Below are positions 1 to 5,733 of a DNA stretch of 7,942 nucleotides, piece after piece. Where the stretch lies: the NCBI GenBank assembly GCA_030831375.1, contig JAURLF010000226.1, positions 1 through 7,942 on the forward strand, given 5' to 3'. Every line of letters begins with the position of its first letter. Position 1 is the stretch's first letter. Position numbers and translations under genes: made by a program. Origin of the DNA: Gaiellales bacterium (GTDB taxonomy: Bacteria; Actinomycetota; Thermoleophilia; Gaiellales; F1-60-MAGs149). A model generated the notes under the pieces. That model saw nothing but the letters and a program-made list of their open reading frames with translations, was not told where the DNA came from and ran no database searches.

Positions 1-555
1 CTCGAGGCGGGAGCCGAGGCGCGGGATCTCGACGCGCTGCAGTACCACCCGAACGGCGGGGCGTGGCCGGAGACGATGCAGGGCTACGCGATCCCCGAGA
101 CGACCCGCGCCTACGGCGCCGTGCTCCTGAACGCCGATGGCGAGCGCTTCGTCGACGAGCTCGCCCCACGCGACGTCGTCGCCGAGGCGATCCTGCGCGA
201 GTGCGCCGAGGGCCGCGGCGTCGAGACGCCCGACGGGCGCCCGGCGGTGCTGCTCGACTGCTCGCCGGTCGACCCGGCCGACGCGGGCATCTCGTTCCCG
301 TACATGCTGCGCCGGTACCGCAAGGCCGGCATCGACCCCCTGACCGAGCCGATCCCCGTGCACCCCGTCCTGCACTACCAGAACGGCGGGCTCGCGATCG
401 ACGTCGACGGCGCCACCACCGTGCCGGGCATCTGGGCCGCCGGCGAGATCACGGGCGGCGTCCACGGCCGCAACCGGATGATGGGCAACTCGCTGCTCGA
501 CGTCTGCGTCTTCGGCCGCCGCGCCGGCGCGGCGGCCGCACGTACCGTTCGCTAG
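1..555 (+). CDS. FAD-dependent fumarate reductase/succinate dehydrogenase-type flavoprotein, C-terminal part (5' end outside window)
   Basis: The frame is open from the first base to a TAG at 553-555, giving 184 residues with no start codon of their own, so this is the C-terminal portion of a larger protein. Visible family signatures, in order: QYHPNG (residues 15-20), like the 'QxHPTG' substrate-site segment; LLNADGERFVDELAPRD (42-58), the usual 'vN.dGeRF.dE..pRD' block; HPVLHYQNGG (121-130), with the family's HY..GG histidine; and GIWAAGEITGGVHGRNRM (143-160) followed by NSLLDVCVFGRRAG, the C-terminal FAD-contact segment. In this family (SdhA, FrdA, NadB, TfrA and relatives) the flavin reduces fumarate or oxidises succinate or a related dicarboxylate. 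The substrate here cannot be fixed, because the N-terminal FAD domain and any iron-sulfur subunit lie outside the window. An internal ATG at 76 falls inside the conserved domain and is not a credible start. The next gene begins on the base after this stop. Confidence 0.9.
   Translation, partial: LEAGAEARDLDALQYHPNGGAWPETMQGYAIPETTRAYGAVLLNADGERFVDELAPRDVVAEAILRECAEGRGVETPDGRPAVLLDCSPVDPADAGISFPYMLRRYRKAGIDPLTEPIPVHPVLHYQNGGLAIDVDGATTVPGIWAAGEITGGVHGRNRMMGNSLLDVCVFGRRAGAAAARTVR
543..548 (+). promoter_or_regulatory. putative -10 element (TACCGT) for a leaderless transcript
   Basis: The hexamer TACCGT matches the TANNNT core of actinobacterial -10 boxes and ends seven bases before the ATG at 556. 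If it is used, transcription would begin at or next to that A, giving a leaderless mRNA. No Shine-Dalgarno sequence lies in between, and no clear -35 is seen. The call rests mainly on the same spacing recurring before three other genes. Confidence 0.45.
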
Positions 556-1632
556 ATGGGTGAGGTCCTGATCGTCGGAGCCTCCTTCGCGGGGCTCGCC
601 GCCGCCCGCGAGCTGCGCGGCCGCGACGTGGTGCTCGTCGACCGCTCGCCGATCGGCGCGCATCAGACCTCGGCCTGCGCGCTGCCCGTGGCCCTCGTCG
701 AATGGCTCGGCGCGACGGACGCGATCCTGCACGCGGATCGCCGGATGCGCCTGCGCGTCGGCCGGGACACGTGGCGGGTCGACCTGCCCGAGCCGTTCTG
801 CACGATCGACTACGAGACCTGCTGCCGGCTCGTCGCCGCGCAGTGCGACGCCCACTTCACCCAGGTGCGGGTGACCGGCCGCGACGGCGACGTCGTCCTC
901 GGTGCGGACGGCGCCCGCCTGCGCGCCGATCACCTGGTCGACGCCTCCGGCTGGCGGCGCGTCCTCGATCCGGGGGGTCCCGTGATGGGCTCCAACCCGG
1001 ACCTCGTGACCGGCACCGAGGACCATGTGCCGGAGGAGCGCGTGCCGCCGACGCCCGGCTTCGACTTCATCTTCGACCGCGACCTCGTGCGCGCCGGGTA
1101 CGCCTGGTCGTTTCCCTCTGGCGACCACGCCCGGGTCGGCGTCGGCTCGTTCGCGAAGGAGCCGCTCAACCCCGCGATGGACGCACTGCGCCGCCGCGAG
1201 GGCGTCGGGGCGGGCACGGAGCGCCACGGCGGCGCGATCGGCTGCGTCCCGCGCGCGCCCGTGCGGGACGGCGTCCTCTTCTGCGGCGACGCCGCCGGGC
1301 AGGCGCTCCCGCTCACGCTCGAGGGCATCCGGCCGGCCGTCTTCTACGGCGCCGCCGCCGGCCGGCTCCTCAACGCCGTCCTCGACGGCCGCCTCGACCG
1401 CGCGGAGGCGCACGCCCGCTACGCGGCGCTCCACGCCGCGCACCTCGGCGGCCACCGGCGGCTCCTGCGCGCCCAGCGGCTCGTCCGCCGCACCCCGGAC
1501 ACGATCAAGCGGCGCGCCGTGCGGCGCTGGCTCGGACCGGGCAGCACGGACGGCGATCCGCCCGCGCTGCCGTTCCGGCAGCTGCGCTACCTCGAGGCGC
1601 TACGGGCCGAGCGCCTGCCCGCGCTGCCCTGA
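556..1632 (+). CDS. Geranylgeranyl reductase family FAD-dependent oxidoreductase
   Basis: A 358-residue cytoplasmic or peripheral flavoprotein. It opens with a Rossmann FAD-binding motif (IVGASFAGLAAA, residues 6-17) and an acidic residue at the end of strand 2 (VLVDR, 26-30). It has a mid-chain VDASG (128-132) and GYAWSFP (181-187), which matches the 'GY.W.FP' signature of geranylgeranyl reductases. It also has the second FAD motif GDAAGQALPLTLEGIRPA (244-261), where family members carry 'GDAAG...P..G.GI..A'. Members reduce isoprenoid double bonds in chlorophyll side chains, archaeal lipids or menaquinone tails, while others have unrelated substrates. The substrate here is unknown; saturation of a menaquinone or polyprenyl chain is a reasonable guess for an actinobacterium. 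At 358 residues it is at the short end for the family. The basic tail (about 300-325) could aid membrane association. The ATG directly follows the upstream TAG and has no SD; a TANNNT box lies 7 bases upstream. Confidence 0.8.
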   Translation: MGEVLIVGASFAGLAAARELRGRDVVLVDRSPIGAHQTSACALPVALVEWLGATDAILHADRRMRLRVGRDTWRVDLPEPFCTIDYETCCRLVAAQCDAHFTQVRVTGRDGDVVLGADGARLRADHLVDASGWRRVLDPGGPVMGSNPDLVTGTEDHVPEERVPPTPGFDFIFDRDLVRAGYAWSFPSGDHARVGVGSFAKEPLNPAMDALRRREGVGAGTERHGGAIGCVPRAPVRDGVLFCGDAAGQALPLTLEGIRPAVFYGAAAGRLLNAVLDGRLDRAEAHARYAALHAAHLGGHRRLLRAQRLVRRTPDTIKRRAVRRWLGPGSTDGDPPALPFRQLRYLEALRAERLPALP

Positions 1633-1638
1633 CGGCGG

Positions 1639-1644
1639 TACGCT
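1639..1644 (+). promoter_or_regulatory. putative -10 element (TACGCT) for a leaderless transcript
   Basis: TACGCT lies in the 19-base gap after the oxidoreductase stop and ends seven bases before the GTG at 1652. It is one of the few A/T-containing spots in a very G+C-rich gap. The spacing fits transcription starting on the GTG itself, and no SD-like purine run is present. It supports 1652 as the start of the ACT-domain gene. Confidence 0.45.
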
Positions 1645-1651
1645 CCCGCGC

Positions 1652-2125
1652 GTGGATGACGCCGTCCCCGCCCTCGCCGAGGCCCTCGCCGCCCTCGACT
1701 CGATGCTGCTCGAGCACGAGTACGCACTGCTCGGCTACGGCCGCGGCTCGGCACCGCCGTCGCCCGAGGCGCTGCTCGCCGAGGGCTTCGGCGCCCGCAT
1801 CGACGACCCGCTCGAGACGACGTTCGTCGTGCGCCGGCAGATCGCCGACGGGATGCCGCCTCCGGACACCCGCCAGGACGGGCTGCGCGTGATCCTCCTG
1901 ACCGCCCCGCTGCCGCCCGACCTGACCGGCTTCGCCTCCACGATCACGGGCGCGCTGGCCGACCGCGGCATCCCGCTCATCCCCGTGGGCACGGCGTCGC
2001 GCGACCACCTGCTGGTCCCCGACGCGGACTGGCCCGAGGCGCTCGCGATCCTGCGCGGCCTGAAGGACGCCTCGCGGCAGCTGCTCGAGGCGGCGCGTGA
2101 CCAGCCGCCGGCCGACGACCTCTAG
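1652..2125 (+). CDS. Small protein with C-terminal ACT-like domain
   Basis: 157 residues from a GTG at 1652 to TAG at 2123-2125. The frame stays open far upstream, but that part overlaps the oxidoreductase and translates as arginine/alanine/serine-rich nonsense, so the start was placed in the gap. Residues 79-137 (RVILLTAPLPPDLTGFASTI, then LADRGIPLIPVGTASRDHLLV and PEALAIL) resemble the ACT_7 (CASTOR-like/aspartate-kinase-like) type: a strand, the D-L-T-G turn before a helix, 'aGIpi...st..D.lLV' and a final helix. ACT folds usually bind amino acids or other small ligands. Residues 1-78 are not recognised; they begin with a helical stretch and include EHEYALLGYG (21-30). No enzyme domain is attached, so it may be a stand-alone sensor. 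An alternative start is the ATG at 1703 (Met18). Ligand and partner are unknown. Confidence 0.7.
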   Translation: MDDAVPALAEALAALDSMLLEHEYALLGYGRGSAPPSPEALLAEGFGARIDDPLETTFVVRRQIADGMPPPDTRQDGLRVILLTAPLPPDLTGFASTITGALADRGIPLIPVGTASRDHLLVPDADWPEALAILRGLKDASRQLLEAARDQPPADDL

Positions 2126-2128
2126 CAT
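2123..2128 (+). promoter_or_regulatory. putative -10 element (TAGCAT) overlapping a stop codon
   Basis: TAGCAT contains the TAG stop of the ACT-domain gene as its first three bases and ends seven bases before the GTG at 2136. No SD-like sequence precedes that GTG. The spacing is the same as for two other genes in the window, which supports 2136 over the longer reading from 2097. Confidence 0.45.
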
Positions 2129-2135
2129 TCGCCGG

Positions 2136-3626
2136 GTGGAGCGACTCGTGCGGATCCTCGCGCTGGTCCTCGCGCTGCTCCTGATCGGGGGCGCCGCGGT
2201 GGTCTTCGTGCGCGCGCAGATCCTCAAGAGCGCGCCCTCGCCGATCGTGGCCCCCACGATCGGCAACCGCGTCTTCTCCCCCGACGCCTTCAAGGAGCGC
2301 CGCCGCGAGGCCACGCTGCGCGTGGGCCTGCGCCAGCGCCAGCGCGCCGTCGTGCTCGTCCTGGACGCGGACGACGCGGTCGTCGCCCGCGCCGCGATGC
2401 GGCAGACGGGGCGGAAGATCCGCGCCGCCTGGGACGGCCTCGACGCCGCCGGTGCGCTCGCCCCGGACGGCATCTACCGCTTCGCGATCGAGCTCGACGG
2501 AGGGCGGCGCGTGATCCGCATCCCCGACCCGATCCGGCTCGACACGACGCCGCCCGTGGTGCAGTCGAACGCAGAGGCGGGCCGCTACATCACGCCCGGG
2601 CTCGACGGCGAGACCGGGGTGTACACGTTCACGCTGTCGTCGTCCGAGCCGACCCGCTTCCGCCTCGACGTGCGCCGGGTGCAGCCGAACGGCACGGCGC
2701 GCCTGATCCGCCGCGAGACCGGCCTCAAGTGGGAGCGCCGCAAGCAGATGCGCTGGGCCGCGGACGCCGGCAACCTCCCGCTCGACAAGGCCGGCAAGCC
2801 GGTCGAGCCCGGGTCGTACATCGTCGGCTGGCGCGCCGAGGACCGCGCGGGCAACATCGTGATCGCACCCGCCGTCGTGGAACCGGGCGAGCTCGAGCCC
2901 GCCCGCGTCGTGGGCGTGCGCACGGTCGCGCTGACGCCGTCCCTGCAGCCGGTCACGCTGCTCGGCGACGTCGAGCTGATCCGCCACCGCCCCGGCGCCG
3001 CATTCCCCGGGGCGACTGTGGCTCGCGCGCAGGGCGCGCCCGGCGCGGTGCGGCTGCCGCGCGCCGGCGCCGGCTTCTACGCGGTCGAGATCACGGGCGG
3101 CGGCTGGCGCGGCTGGGCGCCCGAGGCCGTGCCGGGCCGGGCGCCGGTGCTCGTGATGGCGCCGACGTACTCGTGGCAGGCCGCGAACCCCGCGGATGCG
3201 GACCTGTCCGGATTCCCCGACGTGCCGCCGCAGCCGCTCGCCCTCGACCGCCCGTACGGCGATGGGATCGAGACGGCGCTCGCCGGCCTCGGCGGCGTCG
3301 TGACCGCGGTCGCCACCGGCACGGAGCGGCGCGTCGGCGCGATCGCGGACGGCGCGATCGAGCGGCGCGGCGTCCCGCGCGGCACGCGGCTTGTCGCGAT
3401 CGCCGACGCGCCCGTCTGGACACCCGGCCTGATGCGCGCGCTCAAGCGCTTCCGGGCCCGCGGCGGCCTCGTGGTGGTCCTCGACGACACGAGCCTCGTG
3501 CGGCGCGCCGAGCGCGACGGCGCCGCGATCACGCTCGACGGCGGCCCCGACGAGCCGGCAGCCGGGCGACTCGACCCGCTGCGCACGATCGGCGAGGCCG
3601 AGGCCGCCCTCGCCGGCGGCCGCTGA
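2136..3626 (+). CDS. Membrane-anchored extracytoplasmic protein with FlgD-like Ig domain and dimethylformamidase-C-like domain
   Basis: 496 residues from the GTG at 2136. Residues 3-27 form a basic-flanked hydrophobic helix with no lipobox, which fits a signal anchor placing the rest outside the membrane. Residues 41-130 resemble a FlgD-type Ig-like domain: FSPD start, a WDGLDAAG turn at 99-106 and DGIYRF. A second beta-rich stretch (135-250) opens with LDTTPPVV and closes with DRAGN, typical of extracellular Ig-like repeats. Residues 258-325 look like a third beta domain. Residues 336-460 recall the C-terminal domain of N,N-dimethylformamidase large subunit: PTYSWQAANPADAD (343-356) for 'TWQ..N', LDRPYGDG (370-377), PVWTPGLMRALKRF (426-439) for 'eyWt..m...l..f', then ARGGLVVVLDDTS. 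The chain ends about 35 residues later. The enzyme's iron-site residues cannot be traced, so no activity is assigned. A GTG at 2097 is an alternative start (13 residues more), but it overlaps the upstream gene by 29 bases. The neighbours suggest a cell-envelope role. Confidence 0.75.
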   Translation: MERLVRILALVLALLLIGGAAVVFVRAQILKSAPSPIVAPTIGNRVFSPDAFKERRREATLRVGLRQRQRAVVLVLDADDAVVARAAMRQTGRKIRAAWDGLDAAGALAPDGIYRFAIELDGGRRVIRIPDPIRLDTTPPVVQSNAEAGRYITPGLDGETGVYTFTLSSSEPTRFRLDVRRVQPNGTARLIRRETGLKWERRKQMRWAADAGNLPLDKAGKPVEPGSYIVGWRAEDRAGNIVIAPAVVEPGELEPARVVGVRTVALTPSLQPVTLLGDVELIRHRPGAAFPGATVARAQGAPGAVRLPRAGAGFYAVEITGGGWRGWAPEAVPGRAPVLVMAPTYSWQAANPADADLSGFPDVPPQPLALDRPYGDGIETALAGLGGVVTAVATGTERRVGAIADGAIERRGVPRGTRLVAIADAPVWTPGLMRALKRFRARGGLVVVLDDTSLVRRAERDGAAITLDGGPDEPAAGRLDPLRTIGEAEAALAGGR

Positions 3627-3655
3627 CAGGCGCGGCGGCGCCCGCCCCGCCCCCG

Positions 3656-3661
3656 TACCAT
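3656..3661 (+). promoter_or_regulatory. putative -10 element (TACCAT) for a leaderless transcript of the glycan cassette
   Basis: TACCAT sits in the 41-base gap before the epimerase gene and ends six bases before its ATG at 3668. The rest of the gap is nearly all G and C, so the box stands out. No SD is present. If it is real, it would drive the coupled epimerase, glycosyltransferase and deacetylase-like genes as one transcript starting at the epimerase start codon. Confidence 0.5.
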
Positions 3662-3667
3662 GCGGGC

Positions 3668-4777
3668 ATGCGCGTCCTGGTCACCGGCGGAGCCGGATTC
3701 ATCGGCTCCCACCTCGCCGACCGCCTGCTCGCCGCGGGCCACGAGGTGCGCGCGTTCGACGCGCTCGACGCGCAGGTGCACCCCGACGGGCCGCCCGCCT
3801 ACCTCGACCCGGGCGTCGAGCTCGTGGTCGGCGACGTGCGCGACGCCGACGCCGTCGACCGCGCGCTGACGGGCGCCGACGCGGTCGTGCACCTGGCGGC
3901 CGCCGTCGGCGTCGGCCAGTCGATGTACGAGATCCGCCGGTACGTCGACGTCAACAGCGTCGGCTGCGCGGTGCTGCTGGAGCGCCTCGTCGAGCACCGC
4001 GACCACCTGCGGCGCCTCGTGGTGGCCTCCTCGATGTCCATCTACGGCGAGGGCCAGTACCGCGACCCGGCGACGGGCGCGTCGGGCCTCGCGCCCGGCC
4101 TGCGGCCCGAGGCGCAGCTCGCGGAGCGCCGCTGGGAGCTCGAGCAGGACGGGCGCGTGCTCGAGCCCGAGCCGACCCGCGAGGACAAGCCGCTCCTGCC
4201 GACGTCCGTCTACGCGGTCACGAAGCGCGACCACGAGGAGCTGTGCCTGTCCGTCGGCGACGCGTACGGCGTGCCCACGGCCGCCCTGCGCCTGTTCAAC
4301 GTCTACGGCCCGCGCCAGGCCCTCGGCAACCCGTACACGGGCGTCGCCGCCATCTTCGGCGGGCGGCTGATCAACGGCCACGCCCCGGTCGCCTTCGAGG
4401 ACGGCCGGCAGACCCGCGACTTCGTGCACGTGACGGACGTCGCACGCGCCTTCCACCTCGCCGTGGAGTCGGACGCCGCCGGTCTCGTGGCGAACGTCTG
4501 CACGGGCCGCCCGTCGAGCGTCGTCGACATCGCGCGCGGCCTCGCCGCGGGCCTCGGCGTCGCGATCGAGCCGGAGGTCGTCGGGCGCTACCGCGCCGGC
4601 GACATCCGCCACTGCATCGGCGACCCGGGACGCGCCCGCGATGCGCTCGGCTTCGCGGCCGAGGTCGGCCTCGAGGACGGCCTCGCGGGACTCGCCGGCT
4701 GGATGGCGGAGCAGGAGGCCGTCGACCGCGTCGACGAGGCGATGGCGGAGCTGCGCGAGCGGGGCCTCGAGCGGTGA
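3668..4777 (+). CDS. NAD-dependent nucleotide-sugar epimerase/dehydratase (extended SDR)
   Basis: 369 residues of a complete extended short-chain dehydrogenase/reductase. The NAD motif TGGAGFIGSHL is at residues 6-16, GDVRD at 55-59 and HLAA at 75-78. The catalytic set is SSMSIYG at 121-127 plus Tyr182-x3-Lys186 (VYAVTK). NVYGPRQ (211-217) and DGRQTRDFVHVTDVA (245-259) are sugar-nucleotide-binding signatures. Enzymes of this type interconvert UDP-, GDP- or dTDP-sugars in the cytoplasm; the exact sugar is not determinable. About 50 residues (128-178) are inserted between the serine motif and YxxxK. Close relatives, resembling dTDP-L-rhamnose 4-epimerases, carry paired cysteines there as I recall, but none are present here. 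Another ATG at 3660 is out of frame. The stop overlaps the next gene's GTG (GTGA), so the glycosyltransferase is probably translated by coupling. Very confident in the fold, less in the reaction. Confidence 0.92.
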   Translation: MRVLVTGGAGFIGSHLADRLLAAGHEVRAFDALDAQVHPDGPPAYLDPGVELVVGDVRDADAVDRALTGADAVVHLAAAVGVGQSMYEIRRYVDVNSVGCAVLLERLVEHRDHLRRLVVASSMSIYGEGQYRDPATGASGLAPGLRPEAQLAERRWELEQDGRVLEPEPTREDKPLLPTSVYAVTKRDHEELCLSVGDAYGVPTAALRLFNVYGPRQALGNPYTGVAAIFGGRLINGHAPVAFEDGRQTRDFVHVTDVARAFHLAVESDAAGLVANVCTGRPSSVVDIARGLAAGLGVAIEPEVVGRYRAGDIRHCIGDPGRARDALGFAAEVGLEDGLAGLAGWMAEQEAVDRVDEAMAELRERGLER

Positions 4778-5733
4778 GCGCACGGCTCGCCGTCGCCATC
4801 GTCGCCCATGGCAACCGCGAGCTGGCCCTCCAGGCCCTCGCCTCCCTGACCGGGCCGGGCGCGCCGACGCGGCCCTGCTCGATCCACCTGCTCGACAACG
4901 CGTCCGAGGACGGCACGGTCGCTGCGGTCCGCGCCGCGTTCCCCTCCGTCGACGTGGTGGCGCAGCCCTTCCGCGACGGCTTCGGCGCGAACCACAACCG
5001 CCTGCTCGCCCGCGCTGACGCCGACTACCACCTGATCCTCAACGATGACGCCCTGCTCGAGCCGGGCGCGCTCGACCGGCTCGCCCGCCAGCTCGACGAG
5101 CACCCCGAGGCGGCGGTGGCCGCCCCGCGCGTGACGTACCCCGACGGCCGTCCGCAGGCGACGGCGTTCCGCTTCCCCACGCCCGCGACCTGCCTGCGCT
5201 CGCTCGCGACGCTCGGCCAGCTCGGCGTCGAGCAGGCGGTCGCCGGGGAGTGGGGCGCGGTCGACTGGGCGAGCGGCTGCGCGCTGCTCGTGCGCCGCGC
5301 CGCGCTCGACGAGACCGGGCCCTTCGACCCGGGCTTCTACATGTTCTCGGAGGAGACGGACCTGCAGCGACGCCTCGCCGACCGCGGCTGGCGGACGCAG
5401 CTCGTGCCTAGCGCCGTCGTCCGCCACCACGTGCGCGCGTCGAGCGGCGCCAACCCGGCGCCCCGCATCGTCGAGTTCTGGCGCAGCCGCCGGCGCTACT
5501 GGGCCAAGCACCATCCGCGCACCGGCGGCGACGCCGCGCGCCTCGCCCTCGGCGGCCAGTACGCCGCCCTCGCGGGCCTCGCGCGGCTGCCCGGGCCGCT
5601 GCGCCGTCTCGCCCCGGGGCTGCCCGCCGCCGAGCTCGACCTGCACGTCCGCAACGCCCTCCACGGCCCCACCGGTCCCGGCCTGCGGGAGCGCGCCGAC
5701 GCGTGGAACGCGGCGCACGGGGTCCACCGGTGA
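4774..5733 (+). CDS. Family 2 glycosyltransferase (rhamnosyltransferase-like)
   Basis: 319 residues starting at a GTG within the epimerase stop (GTGA), with a weak GGGG 9 bases upstream. It is a GT-A fold inverting enzyme: an opening strand LAVAIVAHGNRELALQAL (5-22), DNASEDGT (41-48) for nucleotide binding, FGANHN (70-75), and NDD (90-92) as the metal-binding DxD equivalent. VDWASGCALLVRR (163-175) is the acceptor-side segment, and FSEETDLQRRL (191-201) contains the catalytic-base region. RHHV (217-220) follows. This arrangement is shared with WbbL-like rhamnosyltransferases, which transfer a sugar to a lipid-linked or polysaccharide acceptor at the inner membrane face. The C-terminal 85 residues are helical and contain no clear membrane segment. 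Cotranscription with a nucleotide-sugar epimerase implies a surface glycan role. Donor and acceptor are unknown. Confidence 0.92.
   Translation: MSARLAVAIVAHGNRELALQALASLTGPGAPTRPCSIHLLDNASEDGTVAAVRAAFPSVDVVAQPFRDGFGANHNRLLARADADYHLILNDDALLEPGALDRLARQLDEHPEAAVAAPRVTYPDGRPQATAFRFPTPATCLRSLATLGQLGVEQAVAGEWGAVDWASGCALLVRRAALDETGPFDPGFYMFSEETDLQRRLADRGWRTQLVPSAVVRHHVRASSGANPAPRIVEFWRSRRRYWAKHHPRTGGDAARLALGGQYAALAGLARLPGPLRRLAPGLPAAELDLHVRNALHGPTGPGLRERADAWNAAHGVHR

Noticed and set aside
76..555. Reading the first gene as a complete 159-residue protein from ATG 76
   Set aside because: Residues upstream of this ATG (including QYHPNG) already match the family, and the FAD-binding N-terminus is needed, so this is a gene cut by the window edge.
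1977..2987. 336-residue minus-strand open frame
   Set aside because: It lies antisense to the membrane-anchored protein and the end of the ACT-domain gene; the residue make-up is typical of G+C-driven spurious frames.
3627..3655. Possible intrinsic terminator before the epimerase
   Set aside because: A short GGCGC/GCGCC stem can be drawn, but such pairings are expected by chance at this G+C and there is no T-run after it.
3660..3869. ATG at 3660 as an alternative start near the epimerase
   Set aside because: It is in a different frame from the conserved epimerase and gives a short Arg/Ser/Thr-rich peptide; the true start at 3668 leads directly into the NAD-binding motif.
3077..4783. 568-residue minus-strand open frame opposite the epimerase
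   Set aside because: It is an antisense shadow caused by high G+C: its composition is dominated by Arg, Ala, Val, Asp and Gly with no motif, while the plus strand encodes an unmistakable SDR enzyme.
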